A stretch of DNA of 8,147 bases from an uncultured Actinoplanes sp. (GCF_934643405.1 NZ_CAKUCL010000297.1:1-8147), one strand, 5' to 3'. Shown: positions 1 to 5,889, numbered from the stretch's first letter. Made by a program: numbers and translations. The notes: a model not told the origin generated them from the letters alone.

Positions 1-86
1 CGGACCTGAGCTTCGCAAGCGTTTACGCCTCTGACGATCCTTCAGTCGTTAGAACATGAGTTCGATTATGGTGCCGCGTGCTCTAG

Positions 87-245
87 CACTGGTTGAACCG
101 CCGTTACGGGCCGAACCGGCGCGATGCCTTCCTGACCCGTACGCCGTCGGGCTGGAAGGTTCTCGGGCGCATCGGCGGCTCCGCGGGTACGCAGGTTGTG
201 CACTACTTCGAGACCCCGACCGCCAAGGTACCTGGGGCCAGATGA
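87..245 (+). pseudogene. Fragment of a small hypothetical protein, frame-broken
   Basis: The frame is open from just after a TAG at 84-86 to a TGA at 243-245 and has no ATG. The only candidate start inside is a TTG at 93. The translation contains RDAFLTRTPSGWKVLGRIGG followed by a VHYFET segment. This alternation of a basic start, a W-V-x-GRIGG strand and a hydrophobic YFET strand resembles small actinobacterial proteins of unknown function, and is far more protein-like than the other two frames here. The expected continuation is missing. A Trp-rich end (TWGQMTAGRQRPR, stop at 269-271) is present in a different frame, which suggests an indel near position 230. I infer a decayed gene. The family resemblance is from memory, and no function can be assigned. 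Confidence 0.3.
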
Positions 246-331
246 CCGCCGGCCGTCAGCGCCCTAGGTAGTCATCAACCGAGTCGCCGGGAGTAGCGCT
301 GGCCGGCGACGTACAGAAGAGTGTCGTACTG

Positions 332-412
332 ATGGACGCAATGTCGGTGCGTGACGTTGTCCAGCGTTGTGGAGGTCGTGCCGCTGCGGCCCGTGCGGTG
401 AACCACTCATGA
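332..412 (+). pseudogene. Possible helix-turn-helix stub (26 aa)
   Basis: A 26-residue ATG-started frame reads MDAMSVRDVVQRCGG, then an Ala/Arg-rich helix ending in AVNHS. The pattern 'hydrophobic helix, GG, A-x-x-A-R-A-V' is what the first two helices of Cro/YdaS-like or transposase-type helix-turn-helix domains look like. The recognition helix would follow, but the frame stops there. The stub may be a remnant of a longer regulator, or chance. It has no convincing ribosome-binding site. Its last bases overlap the possible ATG (409) of the next fragment. Confidence 0.2.
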
Positions 413-696
413 GATCAGGAGTTGTCAGCGGGATCCCTCCTCGCTTCAGAGCCACAGGGGACGTCGTTAATGCGCGTGCAGGGTGCACATCATGGTCTGC
501 GGTTCGCTGTCGGCCTGATGGAATTGCTTTCGTGGCCGGCGAGGTCGACACCGACGAGCTTGGCGATCTGCCGTGGCAACAACTGCCTGACGGTCCGGTG
601 CCGTCGATGATCCGCCGCGTCGACACCTTTCCGACGACGGGCTACGGCAAGGCGGACCGGCAGCGACAGCTCGATGCCGTGGGGCTGTCGCGGTGA
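409..696 (+). pseudogene. C-terminal remnant of an acyl-adenylating enzyme (ANL superfamily / NRPS A-domain tail)
   Basis: The last ~60 residues, from RPDGIAFVAGEVD to the stop, follow the C-terminal subdomain of acyl-CoA synthetases and NRPS adenylation domains. There is a 'DG-x-AFVAG' strand, an 'EL...LPDGPVPSMI' helix and turn, then 'RRVDTFPTTGYGKADR', which is the A10 motif (consensus LPxTxxGKxDR). The codon at 649-651 encodes the A10 lysine that in intact enzymes contacts the adenylate. An FRATGDVV string about 30 residues earlier resembles the A7 motif (Y-R-T-G-D-L), but the A8 hinge expected between them is absent. The large N-terminal ATP-binding domain is missing, so the fragment cannot be a working ligase. 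Its stop overlaps the exporter GTG (GTGA, 693-696), as in translationally coupled operons. ATG 409 is only a possible start; the homology is the secure part. Confidence 0.6.
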
Positions 697-1946
697 CCGT
701 CCGCGGTGAGGATCACGCTTCCGTACCGGTGCCACTGCACCGTAATCGCAACTTCGCGCTGCTCTGGGCCGGCCAGGCCGTCTCGCACCTCGGCGTGCAG
801 ATCTCGCAGACCGCGCTGCCACTGCTGGTTCTGGCCGTGACCGGTTCCGCGGCCCAGGCCGGCCTGCTCGCCACCGTTCGTTTCGCCGTAGTCTTCTCGC
901 TGCAGCTGTTCGCCGGCGCCCTGGTGGACCGGTGGAGCAACCGCGTCGTGATGCTGATCTGCGATGCCGGCCGGGCTGTCGCGCTCGGGAGCGTCGCCGT
1001 CGCGGTCGTCGCCGATCGTCTCACCTATGCCCACCTCATGGCGGTCGCCGTCGGCGAGGCGGTGCTGGGCGTGTTCTTCGGCCCGGCGGAGACCCCTTCG
1101 GTACGGCAGGTCGTGCCGCCCGGCCAACTGAAGGAGGCCGTCGCCCGCAATCAATTGCGTGGTCAGATCGCCACGCTGATCGGATTCCCCCTCGGAGGAT
1201 GGCTGTTCGCCTGGCATCGTGTGGCGCCCTTCGCCGTCGACGCCGTCTCGTACGCGATCTCGTTCGCGGCCATCGCGTTGATCACGGTGGGCCTCGATCC
1301 GCTCACCCGAGGCCGCCGGCCGCGTCCGCAGGGTCTGATCCGGGAGGTTGGGCGCGGGCTGTCGTGGGTATGGCGCGAGTCCTTTCTGCGCTCCTTCACG
1401 CTCTGGCTGGCCGTCGCCGGGGTGCTCTTCAGTTCGGTAAATCTGGCGGCCACGGTGTTGGCGCTGTGGCGCGGTGCGTCCGGCCCCGAGCTGGGCTTCA
1501 TGTACGCGATCATCGGAGCCGGCGGGCTCGCCGGCGCGCTGCTCATTCCGCGTATCCAGCGTCGGCTGTCGTCGCGGGCGATCGTGCAGATCTTCGCCAT
1601 CACGTCCGCCGTGGCCTTCGGCGTGATGGTGGTCGCGCCGTCGCCCTATCTGATCGGTGTCGCCAACGCGGCCGCGTTGCTGCTGGCGCCGTCGCTGAAC
1701 GCCATCCTGTTCGGATACATCCTCACCCACGCCCCGGACGACATGCAGGGCCGCGTCACGAGCGCCACCCTCCAGATCGCCAATGCCGGCGCCTTCCTCG
1801 GCCCTGTCCTCACCGGTGTGCTGCTCGACTCGCTGGGCGCCCTGACCACGCTCGGGTGCTTCGCCGGTGTCATGGTGCTGCTCTCCGCCTGGGCGTTCCT
1901 CCCCGGTTTCGCCCGAAGCCGGCCACGGAATCAGGCGGAGATGTGA
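693..1946 (+). CDS. Major facilitator superfamily exporter (EntS/MFS_3-like)
   Basis: This is a 417-residue integral membrane protein, the normal length for a 12-helix MFS drug or siderophore exporter. The N-terminus has the family's typical 'RNRNFALLWAGQAVSHLG' entry into helix 1. Motif A is present in the helix 2-3 loop (G75-A-L-V-D79-R-W-S-N-R84). The second half carries 'PDDMQGRVTSA' (around residues 348-358), characteristic of the MFS_3/EntS-like branch. A basic central loop (RGRRPRPQG, about residue 207) separates the two six-helix halves. The chosen start is GTG 693: it overlaps the stop of the upstream ligase fragment, has a weak GGGG at 681-684, and leaves a normal cytoplasmic tail. 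Proton-driven efflux of a small molecule is known for the family. The substrate cannot be read from sequence, though linkage to an adenylation-domain tail suggests a peptide or siderophore-like product. The reading frame appears intact. Confidence 0.93.
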   Translation: MTVRGEDHASVPVPLHRNRNFALLWAGQAVSHLGVQISQTALPLLVLAVTGSAAQAGLLATVRFAVVFSLQLFAGALVDRWSNRVVMLICDAGRAVALGSVAVAVVADRLTYAHLMAVAVGEAVLGVFFGPAETPSVRQVVPPGQLKEAVARNQLRGQIATLIGFPLGGWLFAWHRVAPFAVDAVSYAISFAAIALITVGLDPLTRGRRPRPQGLIREVGRGLSWVWRESFLRSFTLWLAVAGVLFSSVNLAATVLALWRGASGPELGFMYAIIGAGGLAGALLIPRIQRRLSSRAIVQIFAITSAVAFGVMVVAPSPYLIGVANAAALLLAPSLNAILFGYILTHAPDDMQGRVTSATLQIANAGAFLGPVLTGVLLDSLGALTTLGCFAGVMVLLSAWAFLPGFARSRPRNQAEM

Positions 1947-1956
1947 TTGCCGAGGC

Positions 1957-1971
1957 CCGTCGTGCCGACGG
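1957..1971 (+). terminator. Short hairpin after the MFS exporter
   Basis: CCGTCG, loop TGC, CGACGG form a perfect 6-bp stem starting 11 bases after the exporter stop codon. There is no U-tract, as is common in actinomycetes. The stem is short with a 3-base loop, so this is a weak terminator candidate. Confidence 0.3.
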
Positions 1972-2283
1972 CCGAGGGCAGCCCTAGCGCTGACAGCCTC
2001 GTCGAGGGATCCGCGAAGCAGCTTTCGCAGATGGCCAGGAATCGTCGGCCATCGCCTGCACCCGGGCGCGGCGTAATCGCCTCCCTGGGCTGCGCATTCG
2101 ATCATTGGCCCGTTGCGCCTCAGCTCCACATCTTGAGGGCCGCGTGGTGTCTCGCTGAGGAAGCCTTGTACGCCGGGCCGCGAGGCGGGTCTTCGTGGCG
2201 TGATCGGCCGTCCCGGGCGACGCCGGCCGGGGGAGTGGGGTCTGACTCAGCCGCTGGTCGAGCGGAGGACGCGAAACGAGGGC

Positions 2284-2320
2284 GGATCTCGATGTTGGCT
2301 GGTGGTGGGTGTCGAGATCC
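2284..2320. repeat. Perfect 9-bp inverted repeat
   Basis: GGATCTCGA (2284-2292) and TCGAGATCC (2312-2320) are exact reverse complements separated by 19 bases. The spacer is G/T-rich (GGTGGTGGGTG), and a near-complement, CATCCACCACC, lies about 45 bases downstream. A second, mutually exclusive fold is therefore possible. The role is unknown. Confidence 0.5.
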
Positions 2321-2386
2321 ACAAACCGATGAGCAACGGCGGCATGCCCCATCCACCACCCTCGCACTGGAGTAGCGCAAGCGGCA

Positions 2387-2420
2387 TCATCCCGGACGGC
2401 TTCGGAACCGCCCGGGATGA
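2387..2420. terminator. Strong hairpin with UUCG tetraloop, candidate bidirectional terminator
   Basis: TCATCCCGG (2387-2395) pairs perfectly with CCGGGATGA (2412-2420). Inside, after one A/C mismatch, CGG (2397-2399) pairs with CCG (2408-2410). The tip is C-UUCG-G (2400-2405), an exceptionally stable tetraloop, with two unpaired A residues. The structure sits between the converging exporter and metalloprotease genes, so it could end transcription in either direction. No U-tract follows on either strand, which fits actinomycete terminators. It could equally be part of a lost structured RNA, since a tRNA-like 3' half follows immediately. Confidence 0.55.
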
Positions 2421-2431
2421 AAGGCTTGTAG

Positions 2432-2475
2432 CATGTGGACCGGAAGTCGTCGGCTCGATCTCGACCGGGGGCTCC
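2432..2475 (+). other. tRNA 3'-half relic (T-arm and acceptor strand), possible attachment-site remnant
   Basis: A GGAAGTC variable-loop-like stretch precedes a T-stem GTCGG (2449-2453), a 7-base loop CTCGATC (2454-2460) and the stem partner TCGAC (2461-2465; four Watson-Crick pairs and one G-U). The 7-base strand CGGGGGC (2466-2472), a T discriminator and CC follow, as at the 3' end of many actinobacterial tRNA genes. The antisense translation gives the telltale 'IEPTTSG' string produced when such tRNA ends are read backwards. No D-arm, matching 5' acceptor strand (GCCCCCG) or proper anticodon stem lies upstream, and the T-loop has lost TTC. This is therefore a decayed or partial copy rather than a functional tRNA. 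Integrative elements leave such 3' halves as attL/attR scars. Confidence 0.45.
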
Positions 2476-2615
2476 CGCTTCACCCCTGGTCAGGAGACGA
2501 TCAACCAGGCGCGACTGTTGATATTGAGCAATTTCTTGGTTCGTACGGCCCGCGTCCTTGCCAAATCCGTAGTGTTTCGAGTGAGAAGGACGCTTCGACT
2601 GGGCGCCGGCGATAT

Positions 2616-2658
2616 GCGCTGAGAGAGCGGTTGAGACGGGCTTCCCGGCGCTCAGCGC
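2616..2658 (-). terminator. 8-bp inverted repeat spanning the metalloprotease stop codon
   Basis: GCGCTGAG (2616-2623) and CTCAGCGC (2651-2658) are perfect complements with a 27-base spacer that itself contains CGGG-CTT-CCCG. The right arm includes the protease stop codon (2652-2654), so the fold would form at the very 3' end of that message. It may be a terminator or mRNA-stabilising stem; the long spacer keeps confidence low. Confidence 0.35.
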
Positions 2659-4448
2659 GACAACGCGGCGGCGACGCGTGCTGCGGTGTCCTCCGTACCC
2701 GTGAAACCCTCGTAATCGAGGTACTGGTTGGCGGCGAAGGTGATCGGCTCATCGTCGCCGGTTCCGCCGGTTCCGTCGTGGCCGGCCACGATCTGGGCGA
2801 TGTTGGTGTTGTCCATGAGGCCCTGCCGGTCGTCGGTGGGCTGGGTGTGCCAGTTGCCCAGCAGGTGTCCGGCCTCGTGCGAGATGTAATCACCCAGCAC
2901 CTCACCGATGTAGCCGACACGGTTGCGGGAACCCGTCAGGTACGCGTTGATCGAGAACGGGTCGGCCGACGCCGGCGCGCTCAGGATGTCCAGCAACACG
3001 ACGGAGGTCTCGGCGGTGGCGAAGTTGCCCGGGTCGACGGACTGGGAGATACCGATGGTGGGCAGTCCGCTGTCGGCGATCGTGCCGCCGACGACGACCC
3101 GGCTGACGTCGGGCCGGCCGAACAGGTCCGGACTGTCCGTGCTCGACACCACGCGTACCGCAGATCCGCGGCCGACCGACTGCAAGTCCCGCCGTACGGT
3201 CGTCGTGATGGCCTTTTCCAGCGGGACCTCGTCGGCAGCGGTCAGGCCCCACGCGGCGAGGAACGAGCGCAGCGGCGGGAAAGCCCGGGGACCGGGCGGA
3301 TCCGGGACCGGCAGTCCGCTGGACGCGAAGATGGCGGGATCCACTTTGGCACCGTCATAGTCCAGGTAGAAGGTCTGGACATGACGGGTTCCGTCGAGTC
3401 CGGGCCGGTGAACGACCACGGTCAGCTGGTAGGATCCGCCGCTGCCTTCGACCTTCACGTAGTGCCAGCCGTGGGTGACAGCGATGTGGTCGGTCGACAG
3501 GGCGCCGCGCGGAAGCGGGCTCGACGCCGGATAGAGAGTGGAGGCGTCACCGGTCGACCCGTGCACGTTCCGGCCGCTCGGGTCAAGGATGGTCAGCTTG
3601 GTCGGCGATCCGACGGCGGCAGCGCCGAGCACGTCGCCGGGGCGGAGCTGAACTGCGTAGACGTCCACGTCAGAGAGCGCGGAGATGATCGTCAGGTGGT
3701 AGGCGCCGGTCGACGTGGAGCCGCTTCCGCTGCCCGCGTTGAACGGGTCGGCGGGAAGGCTCCCCGAAGCGGTGACGGCCGCGTAATAGGTGCCTGCTTC
3801 GGCGACCTGATGGGTCAGGACCGGGTTGATCTCGTTGACCCGCTCGTCGTTGAAGTCAATCCGGGTGCCGGCGGCGTCGTACAGGACGATGGCGGGGTCG
3901 AGGGTATCGATGTCGGCCGTCGCCTTGATGATGATCGTGGCGCCTGCCGCGGCGTTGATGCGGTAGAAGTCGAAGTCGCCGGTGTCAGCGTGCGGGCCGT
4001 CGCCGATGACGCCGGTTGTGGTGATGCCGGGCCGGTCCGTACCGATGCCGGTCTCCGCTGCGAGGCTGATCGAGCCGTCGTCCTCGGTGTCAGCCGGCAT
4101 CGGCGTCGTGGCCTGCGACGCGGGCGACAGCGCACCGTCCACGGTCGTCGATGGGGTGCCAATACGTTGGGCGGTGCGGAGGCTGTCGTTACGGCCCCGC
4201 GTCCCGGACGGCTCCTGCTCCCGGACGATACGACTGGCGCCGGCTGGGCGAGGCGAGGCCGTTTTTTTCGACCCGCGGTTGAAGTGCTTGCCGGGAATGC
4301 CGCCGGCCGCGGTCATCGCGGGTACGGTACTTGTCCCACCGGGTGTGTCGGCCTGGGCACTTGCGGGTGTCGGCACCATTAACGGCAGCGCTGCTGTGGT
4401 CAGCACCGCGGCGGCCGAGCCGATCGCCCTGTTAAGGGTCAGTTTCAT
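2652..4448 (-). CDS. Secreted metzincin-type zinc metalloprotease with PPC-like domains
   Basis: The protein has 598 residues and is exported. Residues 1-31 form a Sec signal peptide (MKLTLNR basic start, hydrophobic core, cleavage after ASA31). A disordered, basic linker follows to about residue 76. Residues 77-255 resemble a bacterial pre-peptidase C-terminal (PPC) domain: EQEP...NDSLRTAQ near the start, then TGDFDFYRI (156-164) and AGTYYAAVT (218-226). A second, PPC-like beta-rich module spans about 258-348 (SDVDVYAVQL...GWHYVKVEG). The catalytic domain starts with VQTFYLDYDGA (357-367). It has the extended zinc site H524-E-A-G-H528-L-L-G531-N-W-H534, matching HExxHxxGxxH exactly: His524, 528 and 534 bind zinc and Glu525 is the catalytic base. 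Met545 in QGLMDN is a plausible Met-turn. ATG 4448 is preferred because it opens the signal peptide and has GAAGGG close upstream, though only 3 bases separate it from the ATG. Longer in-frame extensions to 4673 are not protein-like. The substrate is unknown. It is probably transcribed alone. Confidence 0.88.
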   Translation of the reverse strand: MKLTLNRAIGSAAAVLTTAALPLMVPTPASAQADTPGGTSTVPAMTAAGGIPGKHFNRGSKKTASPRPAGASRIVREQEPSGTRGRNDSLRTAQRIGTPSTTVDGALSPASQATTPMPADTEDDGSISLAAETGIGTDRPGITTTGVIGDGPHADTGDFDFYRINAAAGATIIIKATADIDTLDPAIVLYDAAGTRIDFNDERVNEINPVLTHQVAEAGTYYAAVTASGSLPADPFNAGSGSGSTSTGAYHLTIISALSDVDVYAVQLRPGDVLGAAAVGSPTKLTILDPSGRNVHGSTGDASTLYPASSPLPRGALSTDHIAVTHGWHYVKVEGSGGSYQLTVVVHRPGLDGTRHVQTFYLDYDGAKVDPAIFASSGLPVPDPPGPRAFPPLRSFLAAWGLTAADEVPLEKAITTTVRRDLQSVGRGSAVRVVSSTDSPDLFGRPDVSRVVVGGTIADSGLPTIGISQSVDPGNFATAETSVVLLDILSAPASADPFSINAYLTGSRNRVGYIGEVLGDYISHEAGHLLGNWHTQPTDDRQGLMDNTNIAQIVAGHDGTGGTGDDEPITFAANQYLDYEGFTGTEDTAARVAAALSR

Positions 4449-4568
4449 GCACCCTTCAACGGGCCGGTGGACGCGAGTGTTCACCCTGGACGGTGAGACA
4501 CGGCGTACAAATGCGGGCGTCTCCGCCTCCATCAGGGCATCAGCGACGAGCGCAGTACGTCTTCGCGG

Positions 4569-4597
4569 GTATTCGGGATAGTTCCTTATCCACTCAA
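4569..4597 (-). promoter_or_regulatory. Weak promoter candidate with palindrome in the spacer, upstream of the metalloprotease
   Basis: Read on the minus strand, TTGAGT (4592-4597) and GAATAC (4569-4574) are separated by 17 bases. The first matches the -35 consensus in four of six positions; the second is a poor -10. The spacer holds GGATA-N6-TATCC (4576-4591), where a repressor could block polymerase. The site lies about 120 bases before the ATG at 4448. Confidence 0.2.
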
Positions 4598-5130
4598 TCG
4601 AACATACGCCGCTCCAGTCATGACGGATAGCGGCATAGCCAGAATGCGAACCGGACCACTCGACCGGCATCACTGCTTGTGCGCGACACCGAAATACGAA
4701 TTCAACGCCTCACCGCCAGCCGATTCGTCGTCACGAAGCTGAGGAACGTAGCAGTTTGCTCCGTCGTCCACACCGCCACCGACTGCCGTTCTCCCGTCCG
4801 CCGCCACGCCACAACACGACCTCGATGCCTTCGACCATGTCGTCGAACCAGATTTGGAACTGCCGTCGGGAAAGGTGGCAGTGACCCGCGCTACCCACCT
4901 GCCGGACGAGGTCGGACCGGGTTCAAGTCTCTTACCAGCAGACAGGCCACCGGCCGCCTAAGCACAGCCCGGAAGACGCCGGGGACCACCTCGAGTGTCA
5001 ACTCGTTCTGTGGCCAACAGACCAAGGTCGGGGCGTTCGGGTTCTGAAGCAAAGACCTTCGCCTTGGGGATATTGACGTCGTTGCTGGCTCCGGTGGTCA
5101 GCGAAACGGGCCACATGACGCACGCCGGCA

Positions 5131-5158
5131 GAGGCGCCACCGCGGCCGGTGACGCCTC
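5131..5158 (-). terminator. Terminator hairpin of the small secreted protein gene
   Basis: GAGGCG (5131-5136), one mismatch, CACCG (5138-5142), loop CGGC, CGGTG (5147-5151), mismatch, CGCCTC (5153-5158). This gives 11 base pairs, nearly all G-C, with one internal C/A mismatch and a 4-base loop. It begins 11 bases after the stop codon of the minus-strand gene ending at 5170. It has no U-tract. Position and stability make it a good terminator candidate. Confidence 0.65.
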
Positions 5159-5169
5159 CGTAGTAACGA

Positions 5170-5598
5170 TCAGGAGACGTTGCGACAGGCGGTGCCGTCT
5201 GACTTGTCGATCTGGTTGTTCTGGAAGAAGCTGCCGCACATGCGCGTGCCCTTGGGGACCTTGAAGTCGGTGTTGAAGTCGAACCAGGCGTAGCCGGTCG
5301 AGCAGCCACTTCTGGTCGAACTCCACACGTAGTCGCGGCGGCCGTCGCCGTACTTGATGTAGAGCAAGGCTCGGTAGCCGCACATGTTTTCCCATGTCGC
5401 GTACGCGGTTCGGGCGACTCGGGTGTTGAGGCCGGTGGTGAGGCAGACCAGGCCGCTCGGGTTAGGGGTGCTCGCGGTGCAGCCGGAGCCGAAAGACGGC
5501 TTCTTCTCGGCGGCGGCGGCGGGTGAGGCCAGCGCGGCTACCAGCGTCAACGAAATGGCCGCCACTGCCGCGAGCCGGCGTCCGACGGATCTCTTCAT
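5170..5598 (-). CDS. Small secreted six-cysteine protein of unknown function
   Basis: The product has 142 residues, with a clear Sec signal peptide: MKRSVGRR basic start, alanine/leucine core to about residue 26, and AAAA before a cleavage near Ala30. The mature part is about 112 residues with six cysteines (40, 52, 73, 99, 121, 138), enough for three disulfides. It is rich in aromatic and small polar residues, with segments GYRALLYIKYGDGRRDYVW (74-92) and STGYAWFDFN (100-109), then a 'VPKGTRMCGSFFQNN' strand (114-128). Together these suggest a compact beta-rich extracellular fold. No catalytic motif was recognised. Similar small secreted actinomycete proteins exist, but I cannot name a family. 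ATG 5598 is supported by a near-ideal AGGAGG with an 8-base gap. An overlapping palindrome (5610-5638) suggests regulated expression, and a terminator at 5131-5158 suggests a single-gene unit. Confidence 0.85.
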   Translation of the reverse strand: MKRSVGRRLAAVAAISLTLVAALASPAAAAEKKPSFGSGCTASTPNPSGLVCLTTGLNTRVARTAYATWENMCGYRALLYIKYGDGRRDYVWSSTRSGCSTGYAWFDFNTDFKVPKGTRMCGSFFQNNQIDKSDGTACRNVS

Positions 5599-5606
5599 GG
5601 AAAGTG

Positions 5607-5612
5607 CCTCCT
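5607..5612 (-). promoter_or_regulatory. Strong ribosome-binding site of the small secreted protein gene
   Basis: AGGAGG on the minus strand, 8 bases before ATG 5598, is a perfect Shine-Dalgarno core and fixes the start codon. Its first bases form the end of the 5610-5638 palindrome, so they can be paired away. Confidence 0.75.
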
Positions 5613-5638
5613 AAATTCGGCTTTGCTCGAAATTTAGG
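5610..5638 (-). promoter_or_regulatory. AT-rich palindrome overlapping the ribosome-binding site
   Basis: On the plus strand CCTAAATTCG (5610-5619) faces CGAAATTTAGG (5628-5638). These pair fully apart from one bulged base, with an 8-base loop. In RNA the stem would include the AGG half of the Shine-Dalgarno sequence. In DNA, minus-strand TAAATT inside the far arm also fits the TAnnnT -10 pattern, so this may instead be an operator over a promoter. The AT-rich arms stand out sharply in this GC-rich sequence. Confidence 0.5.
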
Positions 5639-5872
5639 CGGGTATCACCTCTTCCGTACCCCGCTGTCCGGGTCGGAGATTCCGGCCATTGCCCCTAATC
5701 AGCCCGGGTTACCTGCTGGCCGCCGCAGGCCACTGCTCGTCACGATCAGGGGTCCTGCGGTCGAGTGACATGGGCGCAGAGCGGACGTGACACGGTGAAT
5801 TCTTCACGACCATGCGGGCAGCGCGTCCGTGACCTGCGGAACCGCTTTGTCGCGCAATGACTGGCCATGCCC

Positions 5873-5889
5873 CCGAACGTGGAGTTCGG
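5873..5889 (-). terminator. Weak hairpin downstream of the DUF2716 gene
   Basis: CCGAAC, loop GTGGA, GTTCGG form a perfect 6-bp stem 30 bases beyond the stop codon at 5919. It has no U-tract and only a short stem. A second GC-rich stretch, GGCCGGCC, adjoins it. Confidence 0.25.

Larger units (their letters stand above)
1947..2651. other. 0.7-kb intergenic region between convergent genes, rich in inverted repeats
   Basis: No convincing gene is present; the open frames here lack protein-like composition or recognisable motifs. The region holds a short stem just after the exporter stop (1957-1971), a 7-bp inverted repeat GATGGCC/GGCCATC (2030-2052), a perfect 9-bp inverted repeat (2284-2320), a strong UUCG-capped hairpin (2387-2420), a tRNA 3'-half relic (about 2432-2475) and an 8-bp repeat straddling the metalloprotease stop (2616-2658). 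Some serve presumably as terminators between converging transcripts. The tRNA relic suggests past integration here. Confidence 0.6.
4449..5169. other. 0.7-kb intergenic region upstream of the metalloprotease
   Basis: No gene is convincing in this stretch; the open frames on both strands are Arg/Ser/Thr-rich shadows. It should contain the metalloprotease promoter. Palindromes noted are GGATA-N6-TATCC (4576-4591), TTCGAC-N6-GTCGAA (4830-4847) and ACTGCC-N12-GGCAGT (4859-4882). The terminator hairpin of the neighbouring small secreted gene lies at 5131-5158. Confidence 0.55.

Noticed and set aside
78..89. GTGCT-CT-AGCAC palindrome near the left edge
   Set aside because: Short 5-2-5 symmetry within decayed coding sequence, with no associated promoter or gene start; expected by chance.
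642..2129. 495-residue minus-strand open frame opposite the MFS exporter
   Set aside because: It has low-complexity Arg/Glu/Gly/His composition without motifs; the plus strand encodes a clear 12-helix transporter.
1947..2375. 142-residue plus-strand frame after the exporter
   Set aside because: No recognisable domain, no ribosome-binding site, poor codon bias, and it runs through several inverted repeats.
2433..4382. 649-residue plus-strand open frame opposite the metalloprotease
   Set aside because: Composition is Arg/Gly/Asp/Val-rich, typical of antisense reading of a high-GC gene. The minus strand has a signal peptide, PPC-like modules and an exact zinc-binding motif.
4449..4673. Upstream in-frame ATG at 4673 for the metalloprotease
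   Set aside because: It would bury the signal peptide 75 residues inside the protein; the added residues are not protein-like.
4910..4945. Second tRNA T-arm-like string (GGTTCAAGTC) at about 4920
   Set aside because: Only three of five flanking positions can pair, and no acceptor strand or anticodon arm is present; chance similarity is more likely.
4995..5264. 89-residue plus-strand frame with several cysteines
   Set aside because: It is Arg/Cys-rich from antisense reading of the small secreted gene and runs across that gene's terminator; no ribosome-binding site.
5873..5889. LexA/SOS-box-like CGAAC-N-GTTCG
   Set aside because: The spacer is 5 bases instead of the 4 required for the actinobacterial SOS box, and it lies downstream of a gene rather than in a promoter.
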